Source of the DNA: Candidatus Melainabacteria bacterium
GTDB lineage: Bacteria; Cyanobacteriota; Vampirovibrionia; Obscuribacterales; Obscuribacteraceae
Length of the DNA: 62,194 nucleotides
Assembly (NCBI GenBank): GCA_012965515.1
Contig: DTSE01000313.1
Location: 1 to 62,194, forward strand
Reading direction: 5' to 3'
Shown here: one piece after another, positions 38,145 through 47,652 of the stretch
How the letters are laid out: each line of letters begins with the position of its first letter
Numbering within the stretch: position 1 is the first letter of the stretch
Program-made: the position numbers and the translations under genes
Notes under the pieces: model-generated
Database searches by the model: none
The model's input: only the letters and a program-made list of their open reading frames with translations
Told to the model about the DNA's origin: nothing

Positions 38145-38957
38145 ATGAGTGGTCGAGTAATAGTAATAACGTCAGGAAAAGGCGGCGTCGGTAAAACCAC
38201 CGCGTCCGCAAACATAGGCGTAGCGCTCGCTAATACAGGAGCGAGTGTCTGCCTAGTCGATATGGACATCGGATTGCGTAACCTCGACATTTTGATGGGG
38301 TTAGAAAATCGCGTCGTCTACAACCTGGTAGATGTCGTTGAAGAACGCTGCAAGCTGCGGCAAGCGCTTGTTAAAGACAAACGCATGCCCAACTTGAATC
38401 TGTTGCCAGCTGCTCAGACCCGCGACAAAACCGCGGTTGACGCCGACCAGATGAAGAAGCTCTGCGAAGAGTTGAAGTCGATGTTCGACTTCGTTCTTAT
38501 CGACAGTCCGGCCGGTATCGAAAGCGGATTCCAAAACGCCATTGCAGGCGCGGAAGAAGCAATCGTTATCACCACTCCCGAAATGTCCGCTGTTCGCGAC
38601 GCCGATCGCATCATCGGTCTTTTGGAAGCGCGCAAAGACGAAATCACGCAATATCGCCTGGTGCTTAACCGCCTCAGACCGAAGATGGTTGCCAACGCCG
38701 ACATGATGGGCGTTGATGATGTGCTCGAGATTCTCTCGATCAAACTCTTGGGCGTAGTGCCTGAAGACGAAGACATCATCATCTCCACCAACAAAGGCGA
38801 GCCTGTTTCCGGCACGGACAACACCCGCTCCGGACTGGCATTCCGCAATATCGCCCGCCGCTTGCGTGGTGAAGAGGTTCCCTTCATGGACCTGGAAGCG
38901 AAGAACGATACTTGGGTAACCAAGATTGTCAATTTCTTCAATCCGGTTCGCGTGTAA
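38145..38957 (+). CDS. minD: Septum site-determining ATPase MinD
   Basis: A 270-residue deviant-Walker ATPase that carries MinC to the membrane. It has the signalling-lysine P-loop SGKGGVGKTT (residues 10-19), DMDIGLRNLD, and IDSPAGIESGF, and ends in an amphipathic membrane-targeting helix (WVTKIVNFFNPVRV). It lies 66 bases after minC and 18 bases before minE. Confidence 0.97.
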   Translation: MSGRVIVITSGKGGVGKTTASANIGVALANTGASVCLVDMDIGLRNLDILMGLENRVVYNLVDVVEERCKLRQALVKDKRMPNLNLLPAAQTRDKTAVDADQMKKLCEELKSMFDFVLIDSPAGIESGFQNAIAGAEEAIVITTPEMSAVRDADRIIGLLEARKDEITQYRLVLNRLRPKMVANADMMGVDDVLEILSIKLLGVVPEDEDIIISTNKGEPVSGTDNTRSGLAFRNIARRLRGEEVPFMDLEAKNDTWVTKIVNFFNPVRV

Positions 38958-38975
38958 TTGGAGGAACCTAGATAA

Positions 38976-39233
38976 ATGCAACTTTTAGACTGGCTATTTA
39001 AGGTTCCCAACGGAACAGCCGCAGTCACGGCGAAAGACCGCATGCGCACGATGCTCGTGCATGACCGTCTTGAACTGCCTGCAGGCAAATTGGAAGTTCT
39101 GGAAGAAGAATTGACGGCAGTAGTCGCCCGGTATTTCGATTTAGAACCGGACACTACCAGGTTCGACCTTCAGCAAATGGATCGCAAGGCGGCATTGATT
39201 GCCAATTTCCGCCTCGTCCGCTCCAAGTGCTAA
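38976..39233 (+). CDS. minE: Division-site topological specificity factor MinE
   Basis: An 85-residue MinE: the N-terminal anti-MinCD region follows an amphipathic start (MQLLDWLFK), with AKDRMRTMLVHDRLELPAGKLEVLEEEL corresponding to the conserved AKERLQ-I/L-V-A-H-D-R family pattern, then the beta-strand dimer domain. GGAGGAA precedes the ATG. It is followed by a terminator at 39371-39410, ending the min operon. Confidence 0.93.
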   Translation: MQLLDWLFKVPNGTAAVTAKDRMRTMLVHDRLELPAGKLEVLEEELTAVVARYFDLEPDTTRFDLQQMDRKAALIANFRLVRSKC

Positions 39234-39370
39234 GAATCTGAAAGAACGGAATACCCGCCGTTCGACTGAAAGGGTCAGTGCCCTCATTGACCCGATTGCG
39301 AGACCGCTGGACATTCTTCAAATCAGAATGATGTCAAGCGACGACAGTCAGAAAACGTCAATTCAAATTC

Positions 39371-39410
39371 AAGAGACGGAGAAGCGGTTGTTTCTCCGTC
39401 TCTTTTTCTA
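39371..39410 (+). terminator. Rho-independent terminator of minCDE
   Basis: A 13-bp perfect stem (39371-39383 with 39392-39404, core GACGGAGAA/TTCTCCGTC), an 8-base loop and a run of five T. It lies 138 bases after minE and before rodA. Confidence 0.93.
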
Positions 39411-39476
39411 ATTTTCTGCATGGGCTGCCATAATTATAGGCGCGGCCTATTATGCCGCCCTCTTTGAAGGAAGTTT

Positions 39477-40781
39477 GTGAACTCCCCACTTTCCAGACCA
39501 CTGCCTATCAACGTCGCGCTCAAGCAGATTTTCGGCTTCGTCACCGGAATCGACTGGCTGATTCTCGCTTGCACTTTCTTTCTGATTTTCATTGGACTGA
39601 GCACTCTCAAGTATTCAGTTCACACTGCCGGTTACTACCAAAAGCAGCTTGAATTCGCCTGGGTCGGGCTGGCGCTCATGGTATTTTTCAGCCGCATGCC
39701 CTACAAAATCTTGACCAACAAATGGACCGTGCCGATTATGTACGTCGTCAATTTGATTCTTTTGGTCGCGGTTATGGTCAAGGGGCACTCGGCGCAAGGT
39801 GCCCAGCGTTGGCTGGCTTTGGGTCCAATTACCCTGCAGCCGTCTGAAATCGCCAAACTTGTCGTCATCTTTACTCTATCCGCCTGGATGAGCACGCGTC
39901 CGATTCGCTCTTTCTTCGACATCTTCAAGGTCCTGGCTATCATCCTTCCGCCTGCAGTGCTGGTTTTCAAACAGCCTGACCTTGGTACTTCGCTCACTTT
40001 CGGCGCTGTTTTCTTCGGCATGACGTTCTGGGCAGGCGCCACCATATGTGATGTCCTGGCGCTGACCTCCCCGCTGATCAGTTTGATTCTCAACGCCGTC
40101 AATCCAACCTGGTGGCTTTATTTCATCGGCGTTCTTGGTGTCGTACTCCTGCTTTTCTGGCGAACCTCCAACTGGAACTTCTGGATTCGCTTGCTGATGG
40201 TCTTGATCATTTGCGGCGGCAATTATGCAGCCGGCGAAATGCGCCCACACATGTGGGGACTTTTGAAAGAGTATCAACAGAAGCGTCTGACCAGTTTCGT
40301 CAATCCTTATGATGACCCGCGCGGCTCCGGATATCACATCCTGCAAAGTCTCATCGCCATTGGTTCAGGCGGTCCTGAAGGCGCCGGTCTGGGCAAAGGC
40401 AATCAAAGTCAGGGCGCGTTCATTCCTGAGCGGCATACTGACTTTATTTTCGCGGTTGTAGGCGAAGAATGGGGATTCAAATTCACAGCCCTCGTCGTTC
40501 TCGCATACGCCTGCATTTGCATTCGCGCTCTGATGATCGCCCACCAAGCTCGAGGAGAACCGGCGGGCAGTCTCATGGCACTTGGGCTCATGTGCATGTT
40601 TCTTTTCCACGTTTTTCTCAATATCGGCATGGTCATTGGCATTATGCCAGTCGCCGGTGTGCCTTTGCCCTTTCTCAGCTATGGGGGCACGGCTCTCTTG
40701 GTGGACATGTCTTCGATCGGATTTCTCCTATCGATAAAACGTCTGAATCCACCGGAACGCAAGGAAGAGTGGACGGTTTAG
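39477..40781 (+). CDS. rodA: SEDS peptidoglycan glycosyltransferase RodA/FtsW
   Basis: A 434-residue polytopic SEDS protein that polymerises lipid II with a partner class B PBP. Features are ARWLALGPITLQPSEIAKL-type sequence (here AQRWLALGPITLQPSEIAKL), FKQPDLGTSLTF, GSGYHILQSLIAIGSGG, GAFIPERHTDFIFAVVGEEWGF and the C-terminal PLPFLSYGGTALL. Two-residue differences do not separate RodA from FtsW firmly; RodA is favoured by LALGPITLQPSE and by the position next to minCDE, a neighbourhood known for rodA. The GTG start has AAGGAAG four bases upstream. Confidence 0.9.
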   Translation: MNSPLSRPLPINVALKQIFGFVTGIDWLILACTFFLIFIGLSTLKYSVHTAGYYQKQLEFAWVGLALMVFFSRMPYKILTNKWTVPIMYVVNLILLVAVMVKGHSAQGAQRWLALGPITLQPSEIAKLVVIFTLSAWMSTRPIRSFFDIFKVLAIILPPAVLVFKQPDLGTSLTFGAVFFGMTFWAGATICDVLALTSPLISLILNAVNPTWWLYFIGVLGVVLLLFWRTSNWNFWIRLLMVLIICGGNYAAGEMRPHMWGLLKEYQQKRLTSFVNPYDDPRGSGYHILQSLIAIGSGGPEGAGLGKGNQSQGAFIPERHTDFIFAVVGEEWGFKFTALVVLAYACICIRALMIAHQARGEPAGSLMALGLMCMFLFHVFLNIGMVIGIMPVAGVPLPFLSYGGTALLVDMSSIGFLLSIKRLNPPERKEEWTV

Positions 40782-40893
40782 CGCAACCTTTCATTTCATT
40801 GATTGTTGAATACTGCATACTCGACCGGGTAAAAAACAATTGGAGGAGGTCGAAACGCCCTCTGACATTGCCGGCTTGGGGAGTGCTTTCTGA

Positions 40894-42141
40894 ATGAAGA
40901 AGCTACAGGCGAAACTCTTGGTTTTCCTTGTCTTGGTTCTCTTTTCGGGATTTGCCCGGCAAGCTGCGATGGCGGGTGAAGAGTATACGCAAGGAGTGAA
41001 ACTGCTAGGGCAAAAGCGCTTTGACGAAGCTACAAAACTGCTCAAGAAGGCTGTCACAAACGAACCCAATAATTCAAATGCCTTGTACTACCTGGCTGTC
41101 GGGCAGCACTACCAGGGGAAAACGGCCGATGCGCTCGTCAATTACCAACTGATTCTCAAAAAATTTCCGGGCACTGATGCTGCCAATCGTGCCGCTCAGG
41201 TTGTCGGGTCAATACGATTGGCTCCTGGCACTACAGACGCCCAATGGTATCCAAAAGCGGCAACTGCAGGCGCGGGCACAAGCACACAGAATTCCGTAAG
41301 AACATACGCAGGCGCTGGTTCAAGCTCGTCTGTGCGCAGCTATTCGAGTTCCAACCTGCCTGACCAGGCGACTATTTTCTTTGAAAAGGGAGACGCCGAG
41401 CTGAAAGTAGACTGCTATATCAACAATCGCCCAATCAAAATGGTCTTCGACACCGGAGCCACGGGCATTGTCGTCGGCAAAAACCAGCTTCAGGAAATGG
41501 GCATCAGACCACCGGAGGGCGAGCCTACTGGGCAATCGGGCGGCTCGTCTAATGCCAGTTTGCAGTCCTACTGGCTGATGCCTGCAGATGTGAAAGTCGG
41601 GACAATACAGCGACAAAACTTCCCCGTTAAGGTGCTCTCGTACAATTCGGCACCGCCTTTGCTTGGACAATCGTTTATCCAAGACTTCGATTATTCGATT
41701 GACCGCAATGCCGGTGCCATCAGACTGAGGAAGAAAGGCAGCAGTAGCTCCGGCTCGGCGGGCACCGGCTACACCGTCCCTTTCACCTGGGAAGGTCCGA
41801 AGATGGTCGTCAACGTTGAAGTCAACGGGCGTCCGTATCCAATGTATTTCGACACCGGCAACTCTGCCTCAGCAATCAGCATGGGAATGAACGACGTGAA
41901 AGCGCTCAATCTCTCGACAGACGAAGGCGAAGCTGTCTCACATACCGGCGTAACGGGAAGCGGAAGCGGACTGAAGTTCAAGGTCAAACGCATCAAAATG
42001 GGACCAATAGAAAAGTACAACTGCGATGTCACAGCCAACTACAGTTCGCTTGGAAAACCGCTTGTCGGTCAGGATTTATACGAAGGTTATGAATACACGG
42101 TCGACAACGACCGAATGGTCATCCATTTCATCAGACGATAG
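40894..42141 (+). CDS. Secreted TPR protein with two retropepsin-like aspartic protease domains
   Basis: A 415-residue protein with a signal peptide (to about residue 27, ARQAAMAG), one or two TPR repeats (residues 30-105, VKLLGQKRFDEATKLLKKAV), a Ser/Ala-rich linker, and two tandem retropepsin-like (clan AA) domains. Each begins with a strand and an active-site motif: FDTGATGIVVG (aspartate 186) and FDTGNSASAIS (aspartate 320), and each ends in a hydrophobic-Gly flap/core element (PLLGQSF, PLVGQDL). Single-domain bacterial retropepsins normally dimerise; two in one chain resembles the bilobal pepsin layout. It is probably periplasmic or secreted. No obvious ribosome-binding site. Confidence 0.85.
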   Translation: MKKLQAKLLVFLVLVLFSGFARQAAMAGEEYTQGVKLLGQKRFDEATKLLKKAVTNEPNNSNALYYLAVGQHYQGKTADALVNYQLILKKFPGTDAANRAAQVVGSIRLAPGTTDAQWYPKAATAGAGTSTQNSVRTYAGAGSSSSVRSYSSSNLPDQATIFFEKGDAELKVDCYINNRPIKMVFDTGATGIVVGKNQLQEMGIRPPEGEPTGQSGGSSNASLQSYWLMPADVKVGTIQRQNFPVKVLSYNSAPPLLGQSFIQDFDYSIDRNAGAIRLRKKGSSSSGSAGTGYTVPFTWEGPKMVVNVEVNGRPYPMYFDTGNSASAISMGMNDVKALNLSTDEGEAVSHTGVTGSGSGLKFKVKRIKMGPIEKYNCDVTANYSSLGKPLVGQDLYEGYEYTVDNDRMVIHFIRR

Positions 42142-42168
42142 CGAGGACGGACCGGGGCATCCCGCTCC

Positions 42169-42212
42169 AAGCCAGGTTTAAAAGACCGTAAACGCCAACC
42201 AGGCTTGTTTTT
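42169..42212 (+). terminator. Likely rho-independent terminator
   Basis: AAGCCAGGTT (42169-42178) pairs with AACCAGGCTT (42197-42206), one mismatch, followed by GTTTTT. It lies 28 bases after the aspartic protease gene. Confidence 0.65.
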
Positions 42213-42372
42213 CAGTCTCCAGTTGTCGACAACCCTAAAATCGGCAACAAACCAACAACGATTCGGCAACATTGCGGCAACATTGGATGGCTAGTATAAG
42301 CCACAACAGAGCACGGCGCGATTCAAAGCCCGGGCTGCTGTCGTTTATTGTTCAAACGAACGAGGTTTGCTC

Positions 42373-43821
42373 ATGGCACAACAAGAATCTGATGGCGGAA
42401 ACACAAGCCGAAAGAAAGACAATGCACAAATAGCTCAAATCCGAGAAGGAAGTGTTGCGGGCCTCGATTCACCGGAATCGGAATACGAAGTTAACGGCAT
42501 CATTGAGGCTATTCAGGACACATGGAGTGGACAGAATAAGCCCCTCTTCACAGACAGACAGAAGTCACTGAAGGAATTGTTTGAGATATACGATCGCTCA
42601 CTTGAACACGAGAAGATGTATTCACAGTCACTTGAGTCAATTAAAGAATTCAATTTGCTGTCTGAAATGAGAAGCAAAATATTCGTAGCTGACGAAAATA
42701 GAGATGGAAACTTAAGTAGAAAGGAATTGAAGAGGGAAATTGATGACCTCAGTGAGAATTCCTATAGAACAGGTGATGCCGAAAATTATGTGCTGCAGAA
42801 CTTCGCCAAGATATCTGGAGGAAGTGACACAACGACAGCAAAAGATCTGGAGCGCGCAGCGTTAAGTTCATTAACCCGCGCAATCCAAGCAGCCAGCAAG
42901 TCCTCAGTGGGACCCGAATTGCGCAGCGCTATTGTTGAATGGGAAGGCAATATTTTCCACAATCCAGAGGATGCGAAAAAAGCTCAAGATACATTGAATA
43001 AGGCTCTAGAAGGGACCGGCATAAAGGCAAACATTGAAATCTCGAAATTCAAAAATTACCTTGATGAAGAAGTTCCTCTGTCAACATTCACCTTGACTCA
43101 CAATGGAAAAACACTCGATCAATTCTCATACATGAGTGGAATAGATGCGTACAGATCCCTCATTGATGGGCAATCGCACAGGGCTCGAGAAATCTTTGAC
43201 ACTGCCGATCCAACCAAAATGTACAGCCCTGAGATGACTAAACAACTGCAAGAAACAAAGGCTTTGCGAGAGCTCTTTGACTTCGCAGAGATCAAAGACG
43301 GAAACATTACGTTTAAAGATGCCGAAAACACGAAAGACGAAACAAACGGGCAAAGGTATGCTCGCAAGTACCTTCAAAACAACTTTGCAAAACTGGCAGT
43401 GATGGACGGAGATCCTGGTTCTGTTTCACGAGAAGACTTAAGAAACGCAATGATTGATTCGTTGGCAGCTTTGTCTGCCAGTTCGGTCGCGCGATACGGC
43501 TTGAAAACGTCATCGCTAGTCGAAGACATGCTGCGCACCGCATTGTTGGACCGCTTTGTCGGAGCAAGCAGGAAATTCGAGGACACTTTGAACGCAGCTT
43601 TGCAAAAGAAAGGTTATAGAGCTGAAATATCCGCTCGTGAGTTGAACCGAGTAAGGGATTACCCATATCTCGAAAGGCGAGAGGATTCAACGTTCTTGCG
43701 CAATATCTCCATCTACAAAGAAAACGATCCCGCTAACAAGAAAGACATTGGGATAATGATTCGTCCTCAATCCTCCCGCGACAGAATCAATCGTACGAAG
43801 CCAGTTCCTTTTATGCGTTAA
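42373..43821 (+). CDS. EF-hand protein of unrecognised family, first of a tandem pair
   Basis: A 482-residue soluble protein with no signal peptide. A canonical EF-hand loop DENRDGNLSRKE spans residues 107-118. The sequence has two related halves: YVLQNFAKISGGSDTTTAKDLERAAL and YLQNNFAKLAVMDGDPGSVSREDLRNAM, each followed by a helical block. The second half also contains IKDGNITFKDAE, a degenerate EF-like loop. I do not recognise the family. The ATG at 42373 has GAGG eight bases upstream; a TTG at 42367 is also possible. It is 13 bases from its paralogue at 43835. Calcium binding is inferred from the loop only. Confidence 0.75.
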   Translation: MAQQESDGGNTSRKKDNAQIAQIREGSVAGLDSPESEYEVNGIIEAIQDTWSGQNKPLFTDRQKSLKELFEIYDRSLEHEKMYSQSLESIKEFNLLSEMRSKIFVADENRDGNLSRKELKREIDDLSENSYRTGDAENYVLQNFAKISGGSDTTTAKDLERAALSSLTRAIQAASKSSVGPELRSAIVEWEGNIFHNPEDAKKAQDTLNKALEGTGIKANIEISKFKNYLDEEVPLSTFTLTHNGKTLDQFSYMSGIDAYRSLIDGQSHRAREIFDTADPTKMYSPEMTKQLQETKALRELFDFAEIKDGNITFKDAENTKDETNGQRYARKYLQNNFAKLAVMDGDPGSVSREDLRNAMIDSLAALSASSVARYGLKTSSLVEDMLRTALLDRFVGASRKFEDTLNAALQKKGYRAEISARELNRVRDYPYLERREDSTFLRNISIYKENDPANKKDIGIMIRPQSSRDRINRTKPVPFMR

Positions 43822-43834
43822 GTGAGGTGACCAC

Positions 43835-45112
43835 ATGCCTGAGAAAGAAGTAGAAGTTTATGCAGCAGACAAAGCAAAACGCGAAGAAACAGCTATTGAG
43901 GATGACAATAAAGGTACGGCTGAAGGAAATCCTGCCAGCAATATTCACGATGAAGGTTGGAAGATTGACATACTATTCGAGGCAAAAAGCCAGTTTCAAC
44001 ATCTCGACAGATCTGGCGACTCACGAATTTCCAGGGAAGAGTTGAGACTTGCAATACCTAATCAACTCAGGCTGCAATCAAATTCCCCTGAAACACATTT
44101 ACTGGAGAACTTCGCCAATCTCTCCGGAGGTAGCGGCTCGATTACAAAGACAGATGTTGACCGCGCCATTTTAGGCACTCTAACTGCGACGCTTGAGCAT
44201 TCTCCAGTCGGCTCCAGACTCAACTTTGAAGCTCGCAGTGGAATCACACGATGGGCTGATTCTACAAATCACCGAAGAACAATCGACCTGCAAAACGAAT
44301 TTAACGCCGCACTTTCAGGAAGTGGTAAACAGATAAGAATTGAGAAAATGAAATTCCTAAATCATCTTATCGAATATGTGCCTGCAACCAGGTTCACTCT
44401 GATGGAAGGAAATACAGTTGTGGACAGATTTTCCTCCATTTCAACAAGCAATGCTCTGCATTCACTGGTAATAGGGCAATCTACAAAAGGTGGGAGCACT
44501 ATCTTCGAAAATCACATACCGAACAATAAAGAAGACTTTGAAATAAAGGAAAATCTGGTTGAAATTAGAGCATTACAGCATTTAATGCATGATCCAATTA
44601 TTCAGAAGGATGGCGAAATCACTCTCGATGCCATGACTAAATACCAAAGTAGTTCGCAGGAGCAGAAATACTCGCAGTTTTTTCTTCAGTACAATTTTGG
44701 CAAACTCGCCGTGAAAACAGGATACCCAGCCAGCGTATCCAAAGAAGATCTTCGCAAAGAGATGGAAGAGTCTGTAAGCAAACTGATTGCCAAGTCACTT
44801 TCACGAAGCAAGAAGGAGAGTGATGATTTGATTGACAGATTCATCAAGACTTCGTTGCAAGACGAATATCTTGGAGTTTCAGGCACTTTCTTGAATACGT
44901 TGAACGCAGCGATAGAAAAACAAGGTTGCAGTGCTACACTCTCGCCAAAAGTAGGCGATATGAAGACAGTTACAGGTGAGCATATAAGATCATTGTCGAT
45001 CATCAGCAAATCAGATCCACAAACAAGTAAAGTAATCAACTTTCTTACGAAAGATCCTAGCTTGGCTTACAAAGGTTACGAAAGAACAACGAGTCCGTTT
45101 GGAAGTTTGTGA
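43835..45112 (+). CDS. EF-hand protein, second of a tandem paralogous pair
   Basis: A 425-residue paralogue of the preceding product. The EF-hand-like loop is DRSGDSRISREE at residues 58-69, with Ser instead of Gly at position 6, so it may bind calcium poorly. The two-half organisation recurs (LLENFANLSGGSGSITKTDVDRAI; FLQYNFGKLAVKTGYPASVSKEDLRKEM), as does the motif RFTLMEGNTVVDRFSSI matching TFTLTHNGKTLDQFSYM in the first copy. GAGGTG lies five bases before the ATG. Its end is 16 bases from the convergent Ser/Thr kinase gene. Function unknown. Confidence 0.75.
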   Translation: MPEKEVEVYAADKAKREETAIEDDNKGTAEGNPASNIHDEGWKIDILFEAKSQFQHLDRSGDSRISREELRLAIPNQLRLQSNSPETHLLENFANLSGGSGSITKTDVDRAILGTLTATLEHSPVGSRLNFEARSGITRWADSTNHRRTIDLQNEFNAALSGSGKQIRIEKMKFLNHLIEYVPATRFTLMEGNTVVDRFSSISTSNALHSLVIGQSTKGGSTIFENHIPNNKEDFEIKENLVEIRALQHLMHDPIIQKDGEITLDAMTKYQSSSQEQKYSQFFLQYNFGKLAVKTGYPASVSKEDLRKEMEESVSKLIAKSLSRSKKESDDLIDRFIKTSLQDEYLGVSGTFLNTLNAAIEKQGCSATLSPKVGDMKTVTGEHIRSLSIISKSDPQTSKVINFLTKDPSLAYKGYERTTSPFGSL

Positions 45113-45128
45113 ATCCAGTAGCTATTTG

Positions 45129-46637
45129 CTATTCGCTCTTCGCGCCCGCCGACATGTGTTCTCTCAAGCGAGCAAATGGATCACCTTTGGTCACAACCGT
45201 TGGAGTTGCCGCTGATCTTGAATTTGATCTCGAACCTTGTCTTGACACCGGCCGAAGTGCAGCTTTTGTATCGCGCCTGAACGAGGGAGCAACATTCACG
45301 TTTTTTGCGCGCACAGTCGGAGCGACTTTTGCAATGGACTCCGGCTTGCGTACATGTTGAGCCTTTCCTCCGGGATACTTTGATGTTGAATCGAGAGATC
45401 CAACAGAGTCACCGGTATGCGCTGTGCTTTTAGACGAAGATGGCGACAAATCATCAGCAGAACGATCTGAAGTTTGTGACGCAGCTTGCTTTTCAGTAAG
45501 TGTTTGCGTTAAGAATAGTCCTCCGATGATTAAAACCAAAATCACAACTACTGCAGCAAGAACCACCTTCATGGAGTTACTTGATGGCTCGGATTTCCTA
45601 TCGCCGGAAATCTTAGATTGATCTCCGTGCAATTTGCTCACGGACTTAATTTCACTTGAAGAGACAATTTGACCCGACGCTGAAAGCAAATTCTCAAGCG
45701 CCATCTGCAACTCCGCTACTGACTGAAAACGATCTTCAGGTTTCTTCTCGAGACATTTGAACACTATCTGTTCCATCTCGTGAGGAACTTTGACATCGGG
45801 GTTTGTCACCACCAACGGTGCAGGTTTCTCATTAACGTGCTTGCTCAGCAATTCGTACAACCCGGCGCCATGGAATGGATCTTTTCCTGAAAGAAGTTCA
45901 TACATGACACAACCGAGCGAGTATATATCGGAGCGTTGGTCAGCTGTATTATTACCCTTCACCTGCTCAGGACTGGCGTAAGGAGGACTTCCCCAAAACT
46001 CCCCGGACTGAGTGATTTTGCGCGTGTTTTCTCCAATTAAGGCGAGGCCGAAATCAAGTACTTTGACAAAGTCGACTTCATTCTCCAGTAGCATGATGTT
46101 GCCGGGTTTTAGATCTCGGTGCACGATCTGATGCTGGTGCGCATACTTTACTGCTGCGCAAACCTGAATCATGATCTTGCGAACGCGCTCCCAGGGAAGT
46201 GCTCCAGCACGCGCCACTTCCTGCTCTAGCGTCACCCCGCGCAAAAGGTCCATCACCAGATACGGTTGGCAGTTCGGACCGTAAAGGCAATCTTGCACCG
46301 AGACAATGTGCGGATGTTCCAACTTCAAGAGCAAATCAATCTCACGAGCAAATCGTATCTTGATATTGTCTTTCGCTTGAACCTGGAAATTAAGCGTTTT
46401 CAGCGCGAACAGCTTGTTTACGTTATTAAGCCGTGCTTTATAGACAATGCTCATACCGCCAGAGCCGATTGCTTCAAGCAGTTCGTAGCGTCCATCGAGC
46501 AAGTAACCAATCATCGGATCGACGGCGTCGACTGTTGTCTCAGAAGAAGATATAAACGCAGCCTGAGAATCCGCGTCAGAAAGCCTGTGAGTGTTACCCT
46601 CAGCCGACGAACTTATCTTACCGTCCTCCTGATCCAT
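45129..46637 (-). CDS. Membrane Ser/Thr protein kinase (PknB-like)
   Basis: A 502-residue Hanks-type kinase. The kinase domain (about residues 50-320) has GSGGMSIVYKA (glycine loop), ALKTL (lysine), HRDLKPGNIML (catalytic loop), LDFGLA (DFG), and SPPYASPEQVKG (APE-like). A linker leads to one membrane helix (VVLAAVVVILVLIIGGLFL, about residue 375), then a ~110-residue Ser/Arg-rich extracytoplasmic tail with no named sensor domain. It resembles the kinase at 59629 in the catalytic domain but not in the tail. Substrates cannot be told. Confidence 0.93.
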   Translation of the reverse strand: MDQEDGKISSSAEGNTHRLSDADSQAAFISSSETTVDAVDPMIGYLLDGRYELLEAIGSGGMSIVYKARLNNVNKLFALKTLNFQVQAKDNIKIRFAREIDLLLKLEHPHIVSVQDCLYGPNCQPYLVMDLLRGVTLEQEVARAGALPWERVRKIMIQVCAAVKYAHQHQIVHRDLKPGNIMLLENEVDFVKVLDFGLALIGENTRKITQSGEFWGSPPYASPEQVKGNNTADQRSDIYSLGCVMYELLSGKDPFHGAGLYELLSKHVNEKPAPLVVTNPDVKVPHEMEQIVFKCLEKKPEDRFQSVAELQMALENLLSASGQIVSSSEIKSVSKLHGDQSKISGDRKSEPSSNSMKVVLAAVVVILVLIIGGLFLTQTLTEKQAASQTSDRSADDLSPSSSKSTAHTGDSVGSLDSTSKYPGGKAQHVRKPESIAKVAPTVRAKNVNVAPSFRRDTKAALRPVSRQGSRSNSRSAATPTVVTKGDPFARLREHMSAGAKSE

Positions 46638-46683
46638 ATCTTCTATTGGTTCTGTTGAAGAAACCTGTTCTCTGTTGTGGGCG

Positions 46684-47652
46684 CTACCATTTGGACGGGC
46701 ACATACTTCTCATTTCAGATTCAATTCTAGTCAATGATGCAATTGCTGCCTCTGGAGAAGAGCTGCATTGTCTCTCAGCGCTAGAAATTCGCGAATAGAA
46801 TTCGCCGCAAGAGACGCCCGAATTCTGCATTTGCTGCAGATGTGACCGCAAGCAAGCGACCTTTTCTTGAATCATCTTCTGCTTGTTAGCATCATTGAAG
46901 TTATTACCCGGCTTCCAACCTTGTTGAGGGCCTGCTGCAACAACGGGCGTCGAGCCCTGTTGTCCCTTTACTCCGCGTCCGGCACTGGTTCGTTTCGCCT
47001 GATCGCGCAGGCTTTCCTGGGTGCTTATCTTGCTACTCAATTCGCTGATCAGCGCCGAAGCCTCTTTGGCTTTTCCAGCTTTGCTCAGATCTTCTATCTC
47101 GTCAAATAGTTTTTGAAACGGCTTTATTCCGGTCCCACCTTGCTTTAGGGCTTCAATACGCGACCGGAGCACCATCCGCTTCTCTTTCAAAGGTCCAGGA
47201 GCGACAGAAGTCTTATCACTATCTGCGCCTTCTGTGGATTCTGTGGTCAAGTCGAGCGAAGCGAGTAACTGTTTCTCGGTTATCGTGCCATTGGCGAATG
47301 CATGTATGTCACCGGCGCCTACAACGACTCGGCTTACCGAACTGTCTCCATCGAGAGTGTAGATGACTTTCACGGACGCCAACTGCTTTGGCTGCGCGTC
47401 CATCAGAGCTTTTGCCATGAGCACGGCCTTTATCTTGCAGTCATCGTCGAGCATTTTGGCCGAACGCTTAGTAATTACAGTCACTTCCTGGTCCGAATGC
47501 AACACATCCAGCCTGCTAGTCGGGCTAACAACCTTCGCTTCACGTAGTAAGAGGACCATTTCGCTGGTGGACAAGGGCGCAGCCTGCGCCGGGAAAGCCA
47601 ACAGTCCGGCAATTGTCGCCAATAAGACAAAGTTCAGACGTAGTTTCAGCAT
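46684..47652 (-). CDS. Secreted protein of unknown function
   Basis: A 322-residue protein with a signal peptide (LLATIAGLLAFPAQAAPLS). The N-terminal ~120 residues contain a strand-rich block (KVIYTLDGDSSVSRVVVGAGDI); the remainder is helical and polar with a Gly/Gln-rich linker near residue 230 and a C-terminal Cys-containing helical segment (VACLRSHLQQMQNSGVSCGEFYSRI, RQCSSSPEAAI). Four cysteines in this segment may form disulfides. GAGG lies 11 bases before the ATG; a TTG at 47667 is the alternative. Unrecognised. Confidence 0.7.
   Translation of the reverse strand: MLKLRLNFVLLATIAGLLAFPAQAAPLSTSEMVLLLREAKVVSPTSRLDVLHSDQEVTVITKRSAKMLDDDCKIKAVLMAKALMDAQPKQLASVKVIYTLDGDSSVSRVVVGAGDIHAFANGTITEKQLLASLDLTTESTEGADSDKTSVAPGPLKEKRMVLRSRIEALKQGGTGIKPFQKLFDEIEDLSKAGKAKEASALISELSSKISTQESLRDQAKRTSAGRGVKGQQGSTPVVAAGPQQGWKPGNNFNDANKQKMIQEKVACLRSHLQQMQNSGVSCGEFYSRISSAERQCSSSPEAAIASLTRIESEMRSMCPSKW

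Noticed and set aside
39234-39411. Open frame continuing after minE
   Set aside because: minE already has normal length and the frame runs into the terminator; no ribosome-binding site and no family resemblance.
42230-42300. CGGCAACA repeated three times before the EF-hand genes
   Set aside because: Too short and irregular to be a binding-site array or repeat element.
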